DNA of 64,000 nt from Thamnaconus septentrionalis (Eukaryota > Chordata > Actinopteri > Tetraodontiformes > Monacanthidae), in assembly GCA_009823395.1 (NCBI GenBank), contig CM020502.1:24205944-24269943 (forward strand). The letters are read 5' to 3'. Numbering within the stretch: the stretch's first letter is position 1; each line of letters opens with the position of its first letter. Shown piece after piece: positions 23,601 to 35,144 of the stretch. A program made the translations under genes and the position numbers. The notes beneath the pieces were generated by a model. The model searched no databases and had not been told where the DNA came from. It was given only the letters and a program-made list of their open reading frames with translations.

Positions 23601-25099
23601 CTGATAATCAGGTATTTAGTCAGAGGGTTTTTTTCATGCGCTTAGAGCATTACAAAGTGATTATTTTCCGGTCTGAGCTGCTGCATGACCCTGTGTAATT
23701 CACAAGAGGGCACCACCTGACACCCAGTTTCAAAAAGCATCAAACAGGAAAACATCAGAGAGCTGGCATACACAGTTTGCCTCACTTTTATTTCCCATTT
23801 AAGTTTCCAAAAGTCAAAGCAGTTTTCATGTAGGCCACGTGAATTGCATTTTGAGTGCATGAATAATTCCCACCTTTGTTGTTGCAGGCAATCCATTTAA
23901 CGTTCTCTGCAAACGTCATCTCTCTTCCAATCAGATAAGTGAACACCCGGACCTGGAGAGACAATGATGGTTGCGGAGTGGCGAAAACGCTGCCGTTTGA
24001 TTTGTGCTTGCTAATGGTACATCTGTGAGTGCGTTTGTGCGCCGTACCCGTCGTTCTGGCCAATTAAACTCTTCAAAAACGTCCTGGAAGTCCTCCATGG
24101 CTCCGTCTGTTATCAGCATGATGGCCCGGTTGCACAGGCTGCCTTGGCCCAGCGCTGCAGCCTGAGAAGCACAAAGCAATTTCATTTTTAAAGCAGGATA
24201 TCCTGTTAAGACCCAGCAGGTGTCGCGGCTGTTTTTAAGAGGGACGAACCTCATTCAGGATCTTGAACGATTCCTTCATTGCATTCTTTACTTTGCCTTC
24301 TCCTTTTACGTGAAGCTCGTCAACCAAGAGCTTAAAGTGCTGCAAAGAGATGCACAACAGACAAAAACTTAGGCATTAGATGACCAGCACAATCATCCTT
24401 CAGCCAAGTGAACAGACAAAAAATACTGGAAAGACAGGAAGGCAGAAAGTGAATGTGAGAGAATAAAGGAGTGAGAAGGGGGGGGATTATCCCTGGCTCC
24501 CTGGCACGCTGACAAATGACAGCAAAGTCACTACAACATTGAAAGGTAATGAGGATTAATCGAAATGCGCACGCAGACACCCACACACACACTGCGACAT
24601 GTGACAGTATTGTTGCTTGGACCTACAATAATGTCAGCTTCATGAGACTCTTAGGAGTATTGAATGTCCCCAACAAATGAAGGGAAACAACAAATTATAC
24701 GGTGATATGAAGCATAAATACCAAATAAGAAATGTTTTCAAAAATCTACCCAGCAAAAGAATGGTTGATTCAAAGACCATTCTATGCCACAGGCATTTTA
24801 CAATTTAATTTGAGTCGTTGTCAAGAAAGACTCCAGAATTTCATCCAGCCAGTGCATCTCCTTCCCATCCTGACTTTGTGCCAGGCAACATCTGCATGCT
24901 CGCTTTGTTTTCAGCGGTACCCTTTTGAAATCCACCTAATCATATTCCCTAGTGACATGGTCATGTGGTCCAGTCAAAATTGTCAGTGGCCAGAGACCTC
25001 ACCTGATGTGTGCTGATGTGAAAGGGAGTGAAAGTAGGACACGCATTCGACACGCAAACACACACAGAGGCGCGCACACAAACTGAGCAGATTGAGTGA

Positions 25100-25178
<79 letters not shown>

Positions 25179-28100
25179 TGGGAAAAGAAAACAGCAGGGC
25201 AGATGAAGAGGGGAAAAAAACATGAAATCCGCACTAGAACAATGAGATTAGCAGTGTTGTACTTGTCATACTTCCAAATTAAAAGGGCAAAGGGGGGAAA
25301 TATGCATTGTGAGTTTTGGATGAGATATGAATCAGTAGATAAAGCCTTAGTTTTGAGGAATCAGTGAGACATAATTTTATCATCAATTTGTTGGAAGATA
25401 TTGAATTACCTCTCAGCTCTGTGTGCATGCTTGTGTGCATATGATGTGTATATGCGTGTAAGTAAGTGTGAGTGTGTGAGCATTACCTCTCTGTTATCCA
25501 GATCAGCTTGAACTAGCATGCCCTTAAAGCAGGGTTCAACGTAGCGGACATAGTCGCTGTACTGTAAAGAAACAAAATATTTTGAATTTACAACTTCAGT
25601 GCTAAAAATGATTGCAACTGTTTCTTTTCTCCACAGTTACTGCATGAAGGAAGGGTAGCTTTAACTCTTAAGGGGGGCTTAAGGACAGAGGATTTGTAGC
25701 TGGACTATGATTACACGCATAGTAATTCCCAGATAAACCATGCTTATTATACAGGCATGCACACTGCCCAAAACCAAGCTGAAAACGAAACCAAATCTGC
25801 AAATGACTTGTACGTCTTCAGTGTACAAGACCGTGGTTGAACCAGTGCGTGCGTGGGGGCTTATCAGTTTGATTGCATTATACAGTGTCCATGATTATGT
25901 TCTCACAGCAATGATGTTAACAAAGTCATTTTCTCCCAGCGTGTCCAGGATGGTGTTGATGGTGTGCTTGGCTATGGTCAGCCTGAGCCCCTTCATGCTC
26001 CCACTGACATCCACCACGATCACCACGTCTTTAGGAGATGTGGCCGCCTGGATGTACCTAAAAACAAGAACTGAATTCAGGGCAGGAAATGACATTACTG
26101 CAGCCCTACTAGACATTAGTTACCAGCAGTCTAGCAGACCAGACCAGACCAGACCAGACCAGAGTTCAAGCCTTATCCTTTTATTTGTTCCTCTGTTCTT
26201 CCTTCCATGCCTCTGCTCATCTACTTATTATCATCCTGTGACTTTTCAAGCTCATTAGCATCAATGAGATTTCCTGTGCGGCAGCTGCGAGCGGCACAGG
26301 CCGTCTTTCTCCTCGACTGACTCCTTCCAGGAAATGCCATTACATGTGTGCTTTTAATCTGATACTTCTCTTTAAATGTATTTTGAATTAAACTAGAATA
26401 TGATTAAATTGATTTACAAAAAAAAGGTAAGGGCTATATTTAAAAATGGCCCAGTTGCTGATCTAGGAATCCAAGGGCATCAATTATGCTAATAAAATAA
26501 TAGTAATAACGTTAGTAAATGAATGTGGGTCCTACCAGTTTCTGTTTCTGCAATCAAACGTAACCACTCCATTATCGTCTGGAATCCACTGGATTCCTGC
26601 ATTGTGGGTGCAAAACAACAACGTTTAGCCAACGCTGGCAATCGCACAGTTCCTCGCTGATGGACGGGCGGACAAATTGGTGCGAGGATGGAGGGTGACA
26701 GCTTGTCAAATGAGGGAGGGATGGATGAGGTTGCAGATGAGTAAAATAAGCTGTCTCACAAATCCCCCGCTAATTACTTCTCCCTCACTCACACACACAC
26801 ACTCATACAAACACACACACACACACACACACAGCTGAGACTGACTCGTCGAGCCGGACAGACACTTTCATGCACCGTCAGTTGCTGTGTAAGTATATTG
26901 ATTGGCTGGTGTGGCGGAACGTTCGGCCGCTTCTCCCGATCACGTCGTTCCAACACTGCTGACGCTGCAAGGAGGAATCTAAAACAGGAGGCGAAGCTGC
27001 ACATACCCGGGTAGAGCCTGAAGAAGCCCGTAGAGCTGCCAAAATACTGCCAAGTGAGCGTTGGGTCTTTCTGGAAGTTATCGATAAAGACTTCATTCAG
27101 GGCCTCCGACATGTAGGCTCCGTTCAGAATATCTGGATCTACAGAAAAAGACAATAATGTTTTTAAAATGTATTAGATTCCTCTCATGAGCCACGTCTCA
27201 CAGTAGCTATAAAAGGAAGGTCCCAAATTATTGTCATATATGGAATTCTGCTTTTCAATCCAAATTCCACAGAAATAAAAACAGAATTGTGTGTTCGCAC
27301 ACATATAAGAGTTCAGTTCTTTGCGTTTCTGATCGCGTACCTCTGTTGTAGACATTGGTTGGCACTTGTATGTTGCTCATTTGCGTGCTGACTGGCAACT
27401 TATTGAAGTGTTCGTTTTCTTCCAGGGGGAACTCTCCCCCCAGCGGCAATGGATTCCCGGCTGAGTCCACCTTGTTGATCAGCATGGAATTATAGTAATC
27501 GAACTGAGAAGTGACCATGAAAGAGAGGATGGTTAAGGGGAAGGGTCATAATAAGCTTGCAGACACTAAGGAGTGATGGCAAATTTTAGTAGTCACATAC
27601 CTCCAGCGTCTCATTGTAGTCATGATAAAGGTCAGCGTCTTCCGCTGCCTCTGCCAGCCTCTGCAGTCAAACACAGCCATTTTACAAAAAGAACTTGGCT
27701 TATGTCATACACATACATGGGAATGTGTCTAATTTAGCTTTGGAAAGGACAAATGAGCCACCTTCACGGACTTCATCTTCCTCCCGAGCATCTCCTCCAT
27801 CTCCTCGGCGAACCTTTTCACCAGCTCCTCTCCGTTCACCTCCTCTATCTTCACCACGGCCTCGATATCCTTGTATTTCTTTAAAAAAAAAAAGAAAAAA
27901 AAAAAGTCACACACAGAACATGTTAGCCCTGTGCCTGGATCACTAGCTGTATTGTGTGAAAGGATACAGTAAAAGTTCCCAATTCTAACAAATACAGCAT
28001 TTGCTGTTTAAAGTGAACTGTGCCCTGTTTTCACTTTCACAGACTCTCCTTTTCCTCTCTGAAGGTGTTTGAATTTGGCAGATGAATAAGGGCACGTGAA

Positions 28101-28675
28101 AGGAGAAAAGGGGGTGATAAAAATCTCATTATAGCCTTTTACTCATCGCCATAAAAGCCCCATCTAGCTCCACCAATATCTTTTATTATTACTGTGAGAC
28201 GCTCAATATCTGTCTCCATGTACTCAGGCAGGAAGAAGCAGTCAGTGAACAGTTCCACTGAAAACGAGGAAGCCATTGATCAGCGTGAACCTGGCAGATT
28301 AGTGGCTTTTCACTGAAAAGATTAAAGGCTTGTACTCGGTACTATGTACACAACCTTTGGCTACGTTAAAAAGCAGAAAAAGCAGGTACATGCATGTAAC
28401 TTGAAGACATGTGCGCGTGCTTTAGTGCGGGTGACTGAAATTTCTAGAATCCCCTCAGTTCTACAGCAACTTTTAGAATGTGCTTTGTGTCAGAAGGTTA
28501 TGTTAGATGGGGAGAGTCACTAGGCGCATGACTTGGTGAGGAAAGCACTGAATAGAGCATGGTGTGTGTGTGCTTATGTGCGCGCGTGTGTACGTGTGTG
28601 GCAGATGGTGAATGGGCCTGCTAGGGATTTTACAGGGTGGCATGCAGAGAAGGAACACACTTCCTAATAATTAGA

Positions 28676-28707
<32 letters not shown>

Positions 28708-31700
28708 TATGCACAGACGCATGCATGCATTCTCTCTTGCTTAGGCACACCTGATATTTAAAATTGATGAAAGTTAATCAATTAAGTTCCCAAAAGAAAA
28801 ATACATTTTCGTATGCATATGAACGCACATGCATATATACACATATGTGTGTGCGCGCCTTGTGCGTTTCCAATAAGTGTGTCACGGTGTTGGTCTCTGG
28901 GCCATGTGCAGATGTTGTACAGCAAAGCGTATGCCGGCGAGTCCTGCTCCTATTGGTTGACGCCGCAGATGGGAGGGGAGGGGCGACCCCCAGCCTGTCC
29001 GCGTCACATGCAATGATGTCATGTATCCCATTTAACAGCCACCTCCATCTACTGTCAAGGAAATGCGCACAGGATCATTGGTGTTTGTACAAGCTATTTG
29101 TACAAGCTTCCTTTTCCACTGAGGATTTCCCAAAACCGAGTCACAGAGATCAGGAAACCCATCCGAGGTCATCGTTTGCCTTTTCCCCCCATGTACGGCC
29201 TTCATGTTCAGTGTGCTAGCATTACTGCATGCATTTGTTAGGGATCATGTAGAAGAAGGGGATTACATTCCAGCCACCACTACCATCACCATCACCTCCC
29301 CCATCAAGCTCATCTTCAACGTCCGTCTGATAGTCAAACAAAACACAATCAGCAATAAAATGATGTTTGAATGCTGTGTCTGCAGCTGTTTGTAGGCAAA
29401 GTTGCATCTATAATGTTTCTAAGTGTGCACACATGTGTCCATGTTTGTTAGTGCTTTGCCTTTTGCATCCATGCGTGATCTCTTACCTTCTGCAGCAGCT
29501 TAGCTCCAGAGTATCTAGCCGACAGGGCAGCCATCTCCTTTCCAAAGGAAACGGCCCACTGCTGCACCCTGAATACACAAGAAAACTAGTTTAAAGCCTC
29601 AAAGAATATTTTTACTTTTTAACCCTGTGTCCACACTAGTAGTCGTTGCAGGTCATCCACCTCTGAGCTTTCAAAGTGCTGTGTTTATACCTTGGTAGCG
29701 TTCAGCTTCACCTTGATCTTGCACAAAGCAGCCTTACGGGACTGTTCATTCGAAGGAATTTAAAGATCTCCAGAAACCTGTATATTCAGTCATCTATTTA
29801 CAGCCTCCTGCATAAACAATCTCAGCTCTTTTTTTTTTTGTTACTAGTCTTGATAAACTGGCCTTTTTAGGAAGCATTTAGTGAGTCAGCCGTCTCACAG
29901 TTCACGTTCACTTCCAGAAATAGCAAGAATTAGAGCCAGAACTTTTTTAAAAGCTAACCAGATTTTTTTTTTTATTATTTAAAGAAAAAGATTAAGGGTC
30001 TGAATCGTCCTTTCTACAGATGATTTTCAAATAAATCTTGCCTGAGATTGTCTTGAGCAAAGGTGACCATGAGGGGAGGGCGGCCAATCATGTTAAGAGG
30101 TTATCCTGCATTCACCAATGACAGATTAAAAGAGATTATGGCTGAGGTGATGGTAAAAGCTGACAGTCAGGCAGGTCAAGGGGTCACTTTGGTCTCGATA
30201 ACATGCGGTAATTCGACAAATCCTCCACGCGCGCGCAGCCAAGGTGAGGCGACTGAGGTTAGAGAGTAGACAGCTTGTGACAGATGGCTCGTCCCCCGGC
30301 TTGGTGCCTGTTCGCGGCAGGGCTGACACGGGATGGCATGCCTGCCACGGCACTGCGGACCAGCAGATTATCGGGTGACTTGTTGATACAGTTGTCCGAA
30401 AGATTAAGGTGGACCTCTTCTAAAATGTGGGCAACATCTGAAGGCTGGTAGAGCCTCTTTTGAGGGGAGGAATGACATCCCTTCTGTGAAAAGACCCTGC
30501 ATTCCATAACCAATCAGTTATTTTACTGATAAAGAGGCAGGAGTTAAGAGAGGAACAGTCACCAGGGCTACAAAGTTATTACAAGTTGGAATTATTGAAC
30601 GCAGCTAGCTAGGAATGCTACTGTAGCATTTTATCAGAACTGCAGGTCATTTTTCCCTCAAAGATGAATATAAAAGACAGAAGAAGACAAAAAGCCTCTG
30701 GAACAAGTGTGAAAAAATAAAATGCCATCGCTTCTGCTGTCCCGCCGCCGACTAGTTATATGTTGTGGCAGTAAAGCAAACGTTCCATGTGACACTGGGG
30801 GTTTGACCCTGCTGGCCTAAGTTGTTCAGGTCACGTCACACTTGCTTCAGAGTCACCGGGCTCCCCGCTGCTAATTCCTCCCTGCAGACGGACGGAACGA
30901 AGCACTGACGGCCTCGTGGCCCGTGTTGGCCTGCTGAACTCTCCTCCCCGGCAGAGGTTTAATCTCCCTCAGTCACACCAGTGTGCCCCGGAGACAGCAG
31001 ACAACTCCCGCAGCAAAAGTCACACGCACACAGACACACACAGACACATACAGACACACGCACTCCCAGAGTGAGGCTCGCTTTTATGGTTTTAACAGAC
31101 ACATAAAATAGATTAAACCCAGCAATTAGAGCGCATACAGCCGCTGACACATGATGTTAACGACGTCCAGTCAGTCTGAGGGCTTTCCACTTCAACTCGC
31201 ACACAAACTGGGGCTATTGAGGAACGACGGCACAGTATCGATTTGCCAGCGTTTCCAAGTCAGCAGGAGGTTTAAAAGCTATTTGTGGAAAAAGCTTCTC
31301 TGGGCTTCTGGACAGCAAACAAACAAACGCACCTCTTTACTCCTGGTGGGAGTTTAGAGTTAGAAAACATTAGGCAGCTGAAGCAATTGTCAGTCCCCTG
31401 TGTGAAAGCCTTATTTCTTTTAGCTTTTAATTGCTCACTGACTGAATGCACTTGAGTGCATTACCACTTATTGCATAAAAGTTAGAATATTGCATGGATG
31501 CATGCAAGATAATCATCTGTGTTATCAAATCGCTTTGGCTTTGGCATAAAGCCATTAAAGTCCACCAGTGTAAACACTCTCTGGAGGACCTGAATGGGAT
31601 TTAAACCTTTAGGAGAAAAGCCGCATTAAATCTCCAATTTATATGTGAAATTGAACAATGCATTGAAAGTTTTTCACATTATTTCCCCCCTACATTGAAA

Positions 31701-32520
31701 CATAAATAAATTGCCACAATTTTTGATTGAATAGAAAATTGTGTGTGCACTCTTGCATTACAGAGGAGGCTGTGGGACAGTTTGGCAGGAGGCTTGCGTC
31801 TCCACAGGTTACCGTACGGCCTTATGTCTCTACGAGAGGGATGCGGCCAAAATAGAAAGAACGCTGTTGGCTCAGCCCGACATGTCTTCAGGAAGGACAC
31901 CGCTGCTTGTGGACCAGCCAGGCCATCCCAGGTGCACAAATGTTGATGTAATGTCTTAATAAAGTGCTAAGTTCGCCAATTCAACCTTTAATCGCAGTGT
32001 GTTGAGCATTAGTGTGCTCATTCCTTTAGGATGCCTGTGTAATAGAGTCGAACAAAAGCATCAGTTTTGCAGGAGGCAGCAAACAGATTAAACTTCTCCA
32101 TCAGATGATACATCAAGACTTGAAAATAGGTAAAATATTGGATCCACAACTCATTCAATGTGAGACAATTTCAAGGGATGTTGAGCAAATTTATTAAATT
32201 TGATAAATTAATTGACATTTATTGCACATCTATGTTATTCACATTATATTATAACAGTTGATTTGTCTCTCCTTGGACCTGCGTCTAAAACATGTTTTTT
32301 ATTGCCATCTTCATCTTTTTAAATGTTTCTTTTTTTTCTTTGCTGAATTGTTCAGTTTATTTAGCGACAACGTATTAGAGGTCAGAGTTTAGTTTTTTGG
32401 TTGTTATTGTTGCTGCTGCTGCTGTTGGTTTTGTGGGACTCACGTTTCTGGTGGGATCTTCATCTGGCCATCCACCATCAGGCTCAGCGAGCTGGAGAGG
32501 ATTATCCACAGCAGCATCAT
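17195..32520 (-). CDS. cacna2d4: Alpha2delta-4 auxiliary subunit of voltage-gated calcium channels (26 exons, 3' end off window)
   Basis: The 26 exons join without a frame break into 794 aa; the family protein is about 1,100 aa, so roughly 300 C-terminal residues lie left of base 1. Parts: signal peptide 1-19; VWA_N region about 80-205; VWA domain about 240-420 with the metal site D247-S249-S251 (VDVSGS) and D355 (LITDG); then Cache-type extracellular region from about 440. Known role: an extracellular, GPI- or membrane-anchored subunit that raises surface density of Cav1/Cav2 channels; alpha2delta-4 acts mainly in photoreceptors. The MIDAS residues are intact, so trafficking function should be kept. 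The segment before the VWA reads [16 protein letters not shown], which fits alpha2delta-4 better than the RRR-containing alpha2delta-1/-2. Neighbours (lrtm2 nested, dcp1b and cacna1c next) separate it from cacna2d3, whose nested partner is lrtm1. The final exons are the main unknown. Confidence 0.95.
18737..18838. repeat. (ATT)n/(ATC)n/(AAT)n compound trinucleotide repeat
   Basis: Runs of ATT, ATC and AAT units succeed each other in the intron between cacna2d4 exons 26 and 25. Confidence 0.93.
18953..19080 (-). CDS. cacna2d4: cacna2d4 exon 25
   Basis: It encodes [20 protein letters not shown] then [16 protein letters not shown], residues 731-772. The acceptor is CTTCCCAG and the donor GAG|GTAAAG. 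Confidence 0.95.
19415..19507 (-). CDS. cacna2d4: cacna2d4 exon 24
   Basis: It encodes [20 protein letters not shown] then [10 protein letters not shown]. The acceptor is CTCTGTAG and the donor AA|GTATGT. Confidence 0.94.
19633..19726 (-). CDS. cacna2d4: cacna2d4 exon 23
   Basis: It encodes [20 protein letters not shown] then [10 protein letters not shown]. The acceptor is CTTGACAG and the donor TGG|GTGAAT. Confidence 0.95.
19839..19936 (-). CDS. cacna2d4: cacna2d4 exon 22
   Basis: It encodes [20 protein letters not shown] then [12 protein letters not shown]. The acceptor is TTTGCAG and the donor GT|GTAAGT. It ends in phase 1. Confidence 0.95.
20044..20089 (-). CDS. cacna2d4: cacna2d4 exon 21
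   Basis: The 46-bp exon encodes [14 protein letters not shown] and a split Trp codon. The acceptor is GCCCCCCAG and the donor TG|GTGGGT. Confidence 0.92.
20161..20228 (-). CDS. cacna2d4: cacna2d4 exon 20
   Basis: It encodes [20 protein letters not shown] then EE. The acceptor is TCAACAG and the donor GAGG|GTGAGT. It ends in phase 1. Confidence 0.94.
20444..20505 (-). CDS. cacna2d4: cacna2d4 exon 19
   Basis: It encodes [20 protein letters not shown] plus two bases. The acceptor is TCCTCAG and the donor CAG|GTATCT. It carries an NET sequon. Confidence 0.94.
20641..20760. repeat. (TA)n tract with inverted flanks
   Basis: An AT array whose flanks ATTAAAATATTATATATAT and its reverse complement could fold into a long hairpin. 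It lies between cacna2d4 exons 19 and 18. Confidence 0.85.
20818..20889 (-). CDS. cacna2d4: cacna2d4 exon 18
   Basis: The exon has 24 codons ([20 protein letters not shown] then VDKG). The acceptor is GTTTCAG and the donor GGG|GTGTGT. Phase 0 to 0. Confidence 0.92.
21014..21100 (-). CDS. cacna2d4: cacna2d4 exon 17
   Basis: The exon has 29 codons ([20 protein letters not shown] then VEWEDTEEK), nearly identical to other alpha2delta-4 proteins. The acceptor is GGTTACAG and the donor AAA|GTGAGT. Confidence 0.96.
21199..21273 (-). CDS. cacna2d4: cacna2d4 exon 16
   Basis: The exon has 25 codons ([20 protein letters not shown] then DLRPL), a Cache-domain core strand pair. The acceptor is CCTCTCAG and the donor CTG|GTACTC. 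Confidence 0.95.
21361..21441 (-). CDS. cacna2d4: cacna2d4 exon 15
   Basis: The exon has 27 codons ([20 protein letters not shown] then RLAPRYK), the start of the Cache-like region. The acceptor is GTGTACAG and the donor AAG|GTAAGC. Confidence 0.95.
21512..21589 (-). CDS. cacna2d4: cacna2d4 exon 14
   Basis: The exon has 26 codons ([20 protein letters not shown] then SKKKET), phase 0 to 0. The acceptor is TATTGTAG and the donor ACT|GTAAGT. Confidence 0.94.
22892..23025 (-). CDS. cacna2d4: cacna2d4 exon 13
   Basis: It encodes [20 protein letters not shown] then [20 protein letters not shown], residues 402-445. The acceptor is CTGCTGCAG and the donor GTG|GTCAGT. Confidence 0.95.
23874..23952 (-). 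CDS. cacna2d4: cacna2d4 exon 12
   Basis: It encodes [20 protein letters not shown] then IACNNK, at the end of the VWA fold. The acceptor is TCTCCAG and the donor AAAG|GTGGGA. It ends in phase 1. Confidence 0.95.
24048..24161 (-). CDS. cacna2d4: cacna2d4 exon 11 (VWA, second metal-site loop)
   Basis: The exon has 38 codons including [20 protein letters not shown]355 of ITDG is a MIDAS ligand. The acceptor is CTTCTCAG and the donor CGG|GTACGG. Confidence 0.95.
24250..24339 (-). CDS. cacna2d4: cacna2d4 exon 10
   Basis: The exon has 30 codons ([20 protein letters not shown] ...), phase 0 to 0. The acceptor is CTTTGCAG and the donor is GAG|GTTCGT, a weaker match. Confidence 0.92.
25098..25176. 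repeat. (GT)n(GA)n compound microsatellite
   Basis: A short GT run followed by nearly 60 bases of GA in cacna2d4 intron 9. Confidence 0.95.
25487..25561 (-). CDS. cacna2d4: cacna2d4 exon 9
   Basis: The exon has 25 codons ([20 protein letters not shown] ...), phase 0 to 0, in the VWA domain. The acceptor is CTTTACAG and the donor GAG|GTAATG. Confidence 0.94.
25907..26057 (-). CDS. cacna2d4: cacna2d4 exon 8 (VWA domain, MIDAS motif)
   Basis: It encodes [20 protein letters not shown] then [20 protein letters not shown] to FVNIIA, residues 232-281. The DxSxS metal-binding motif is intact. The acceptor is GTTTTTAG and the donor GCT|GTGAGA. Confidence 0.97.
26136..26163. repeat. (AGACC)n pentanucleotide repeat
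   Basis: About five AGACC units 80 bases upstream (in transcript terms) of cacna2d4 exon 8. Confidence 0.9.
26536..26596 (-). CDS. cacna2d4: cacna2d4 exon 7
   Basis: It encodes [19 protein letters not shown], just before the VWA domain. The acceptor is AATGCAG and the donor ACTG|GTAGGA. The split Trp codon is completed by exon 8. Confidence 0.93.
27007..27138 (-). CDS. cacna2d4: cacna2d4 exon 6
   Basis: It encodes [17 protein letters not shown] to GFFRLYP, residues 168-210, VWA_N region. The acceptor is TTCTGTAG and the donor CCGG|GTATGT. Phase 1 in, phase 1 out. Confidence 0.94.
27341..27503 (-). CDS. cacna2d4: cacna2d4 exon 5
   Basis: It encodes [19 protein letters not shown] to VPTNVYNR, residues 113-166, in the VWA_N region. 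The acceptor is CTTCTCAG and the donor GAG|GTACGC. It ends in phase 1. Confidence 0.94.
27601..27660 (-). CDS. cacna2d4: cacna2d4 exon 4
   Basis: The exon has 20 codons ([20 protein letters not shown]), phase 0 to 0. The acceptor is GACTGCAG and the donor GAG|GTATGT. It carries an NET glycosylation sequon. Confidence 0.92.
27762..27878 (-). CDS. cacna2d4: cacna2d4 exon 3
   Basis: It encodes residues 54-92 ([20 protein letters not shown] ...), phase 0 to 0, after a long poly-pyrimidine tract ending AAAG. The donor is AAG|GTGGCT. Confidence 0.92.
28679..28709. repeat. (AC)n microsatellite
   Basis: About 15 AC units in cacna2d4 intron 2. Confidence 0.9.
29487..29568 (-). CDS. cacna2d4: cacna2d4 exon 2
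   Basis: It encodes [20 protein letters not shown] through LLQK, residues 27-53. The acceptor is GTATTCAG and the donor AAG|GTAAGA. It matches the family segment V-x-x-W-A-x-x-F-G with YSG. Confidence 0.9.
29569..32443 (-). other. cacna2d4 intron 1
   Basis: The 2.9-kb intron runs from GTGAGT to TATTCAG. No exon or clear mobile element was recognised; it has short CA tracts near 31020. Confidence 0.7.
32444..32520 (-). CDS. cacna2d4: cacna2d4 exon 1 (signal peptide)
   Basis: It encodes [19 protein letters not shown] followed by MKIPPE and ends GAAAC|GTGAGT in phase 2. The start chosen gives a compact signal peptide. In-frame ATGs further upstream (MKRRG... and MQTAAAAG...) would add a basic leader and cannot be excluded. 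Confidence 0.75.
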
Positions 32521-33876
32521 CTGCCTCCCTCCTTGCAGCCCACTTCTGTCCCATTTACTGGCATTCCATGCGCTTCCGCAGCCCCGCCGCTTCATCCCTG
32601 CAGCCGCTGCCGTCTGCATCCGTCCAACTGTTGCACACTGGCTCCAAGAGAGGGAGAGAGAAAAAGAAAAAAAATTGTGAAGATGAAAATTTGGACAGTG
32701 GCGAGAGAGAGTGCAGCTGAACCAGTACAATCACTGAAAGAGGAAGGTGGTAAAGGTGCATTACAAATATTAAATAATTAAATAAGTTATTGAACATGAC
32801 TCCCAACTGTACAAACATCATGTGGTTTCAGTTCAAAGTCCAATTTTTGTAACAAATAAAACAGTAAAATGTGTCACCAGCCAGCGAAAGAAACATAGAA
32901 CTTAGGAATATATGAACTAAAATGGCCATCTAGCGAATTTAGTCCTTTGTGATGTCCCCAAAGGCACTGATTCCTTATCGATCGCGCTCTCAGGTCATTG
33001 ACAGCCCCGCCTGCCCCTTCAAGACCACCTCACACCAACTTTCTCTGACAGTCAAACCAAACTATCACTTTCATGAAAAAGCATTCTTGCAGAACGCTGT
33101 AAACAGAGGGCTAAATAATGTTGGTGTGCGGACTTATTTTGTTTAATCATGTGGAGCTTCTCTGAGTCTGGAAATGTTATGGCACCTTTAAAACAACACA
33201 AGCAAGTTTCAGTTGGACTGACATTCGTTCAGTCTGGCCGGAGACGGATCAGTGCGAAAGATTCACTTACAGTGTCATGTGGGCAGCGCTTTAAAAGAAT
33301 TCCATCAATGCTCTCGAGAAAAGAACGTAAAAAGAAATAACGCAATGGATGACGAATCCGTCCGTCAGCCCAGCTGGTTGCCCTGGTACACGACAGAGAC
33401 TAGAAAGCCGGCGGCTCCAGTGTCAAAGGTCAATGCTGCACACCAGGAGTGCTGCCATCGTCCTGTGCCTCCTGATCTGAGCTCCTCACCGCCCATCGTC
33501 CGCCTCCCTCATCCTTTGCCTCCTTTTTTTGAATGTGTGGGAGGAAAAAAGTGGTCAAAGTCTCCGTTTGGAAAAACTTCAGCCGGCGCCCCACTGTCAG
33601 CTGCAGCGTGCCCGAGCAGGACACAGACTTCACTTCTTTCTTGCCATTGCTTCAAGAAAAAAGAAAATCCTCAGCAATTTTGATCCACTGACATCCAAGA
33701 CAAAACCATGTGGCTCCTGGTCACAGATGCACCTCCGGATGGAGGCAGAGTTGGAAGGATGACGGGACTTCCTCCCTCTCTTCCTGCTCCCCGGCACCAG
33801 TTTGTCCCGTAATCCAGGCAGGATTAAACCCCTCCTCCCTCCCTCCATCCATCCTTTCCTCTCTCCATCCCTCCCA

Positions 33877-33909
<33 letters not shown>

Positions 33910-34959
33910 GCTCACATACACACACTGGTGCACACACACTCTCTCTCTCTTGCCCTCATCTTTCCTCTACTGCTCTCTGACCTACTGTCTTTCCACCCTG
34001 ATTCTCTCTCTAGTTGTCTCTCTCCCTCTGTTGTCGCCTTAATCTTTCCGCCTTGGCCGCTCTCACCTGCTGTTCCATGACTCCTTTCCCTCATTTGCCC
34101 CCCCTCAATCCTCCGCTTCTGTCTTACATGCCTTCCTCTCTTTGACAAGTGGGAGATAATGTGCCTTAAATTACATGAAAAGCAATGCAAAAGAGTGCAG
34201 AAAGTGTAAAAGAGGAAAAAAAAGCCTTCAAAATTGCACAAATGAAATGATGAGTTGCAAAAATGGAGAAGATGGACAGGATGGTTGTGGTGAAGGTGGT
34301 TATGTATGAGTGTTGCTGATGACTTACGACATTCGACTGATTCAAGCTTTTAATATGCACACATACAGAGACATCTAGTGGACAAATAGAGTCTGACAGG
34401 GACTTGGAATAAAACAAAAAACAAAATCAGCTTTCATAGTTAATTTTTGTAACTATGTATATGTAAAGCCTTCTTGGAAATAAGAGTTTTCCCACTTTTT
34501 AAATGGGCAAAGTTAGTTTTTACTACACGTGTTGTCGCACTTTCATACACTTTAAACAAGTGTTTTGGAATTATTTCATTCGGATTATGCCATTATTTTA
34601 AGACAAATTGAACAATAATAAAGAAAATTCTTTATTATTGTCCCCCATTCTAATCAATAACAATTCATTATTCAAAGAATTTAAATAGTAAAGCTGAAAA
34701 GTGGCCAATCATTGCAAGGGCATCTGGACCTCAAATAGTCGGACTGCTGCAGGGACCACAATACAACTTAATGTCAGACCGCAAACACACACTATTCTGC
34801 GTTAATGCACACACGCGCGTGCACACGCACAAACACACAACAAACATCTGTTCATCCCGTAATGGATATTAACGCACGGTAAAACAATTCTCTGCCCACG
34901 TGCACTGTGACGACGCACGGGGTCCTCGCTAAAAAAAAAAAAGAGAGAGAGAGAGAGAA

Positions 34960-35019
<60 letters not shown>

Positions 35020-35112
35020 GCTGGGATTTAGAAGCAGCCGCACACAGGCGCACACACTAACCAGCGGCGTGTAACAGCTGGCTCCTCCTCCCCCACTGAC
35101 CCAGATCACTGA

Positions 35113-35144
<32 letters not shown>

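Noticed and set aside
32555..32730. In-frame extension upstream of cacna2d4 exon 1 start
   Set aside because: It would put a long basic leader before the signal peptide; kept only as an alternative start.
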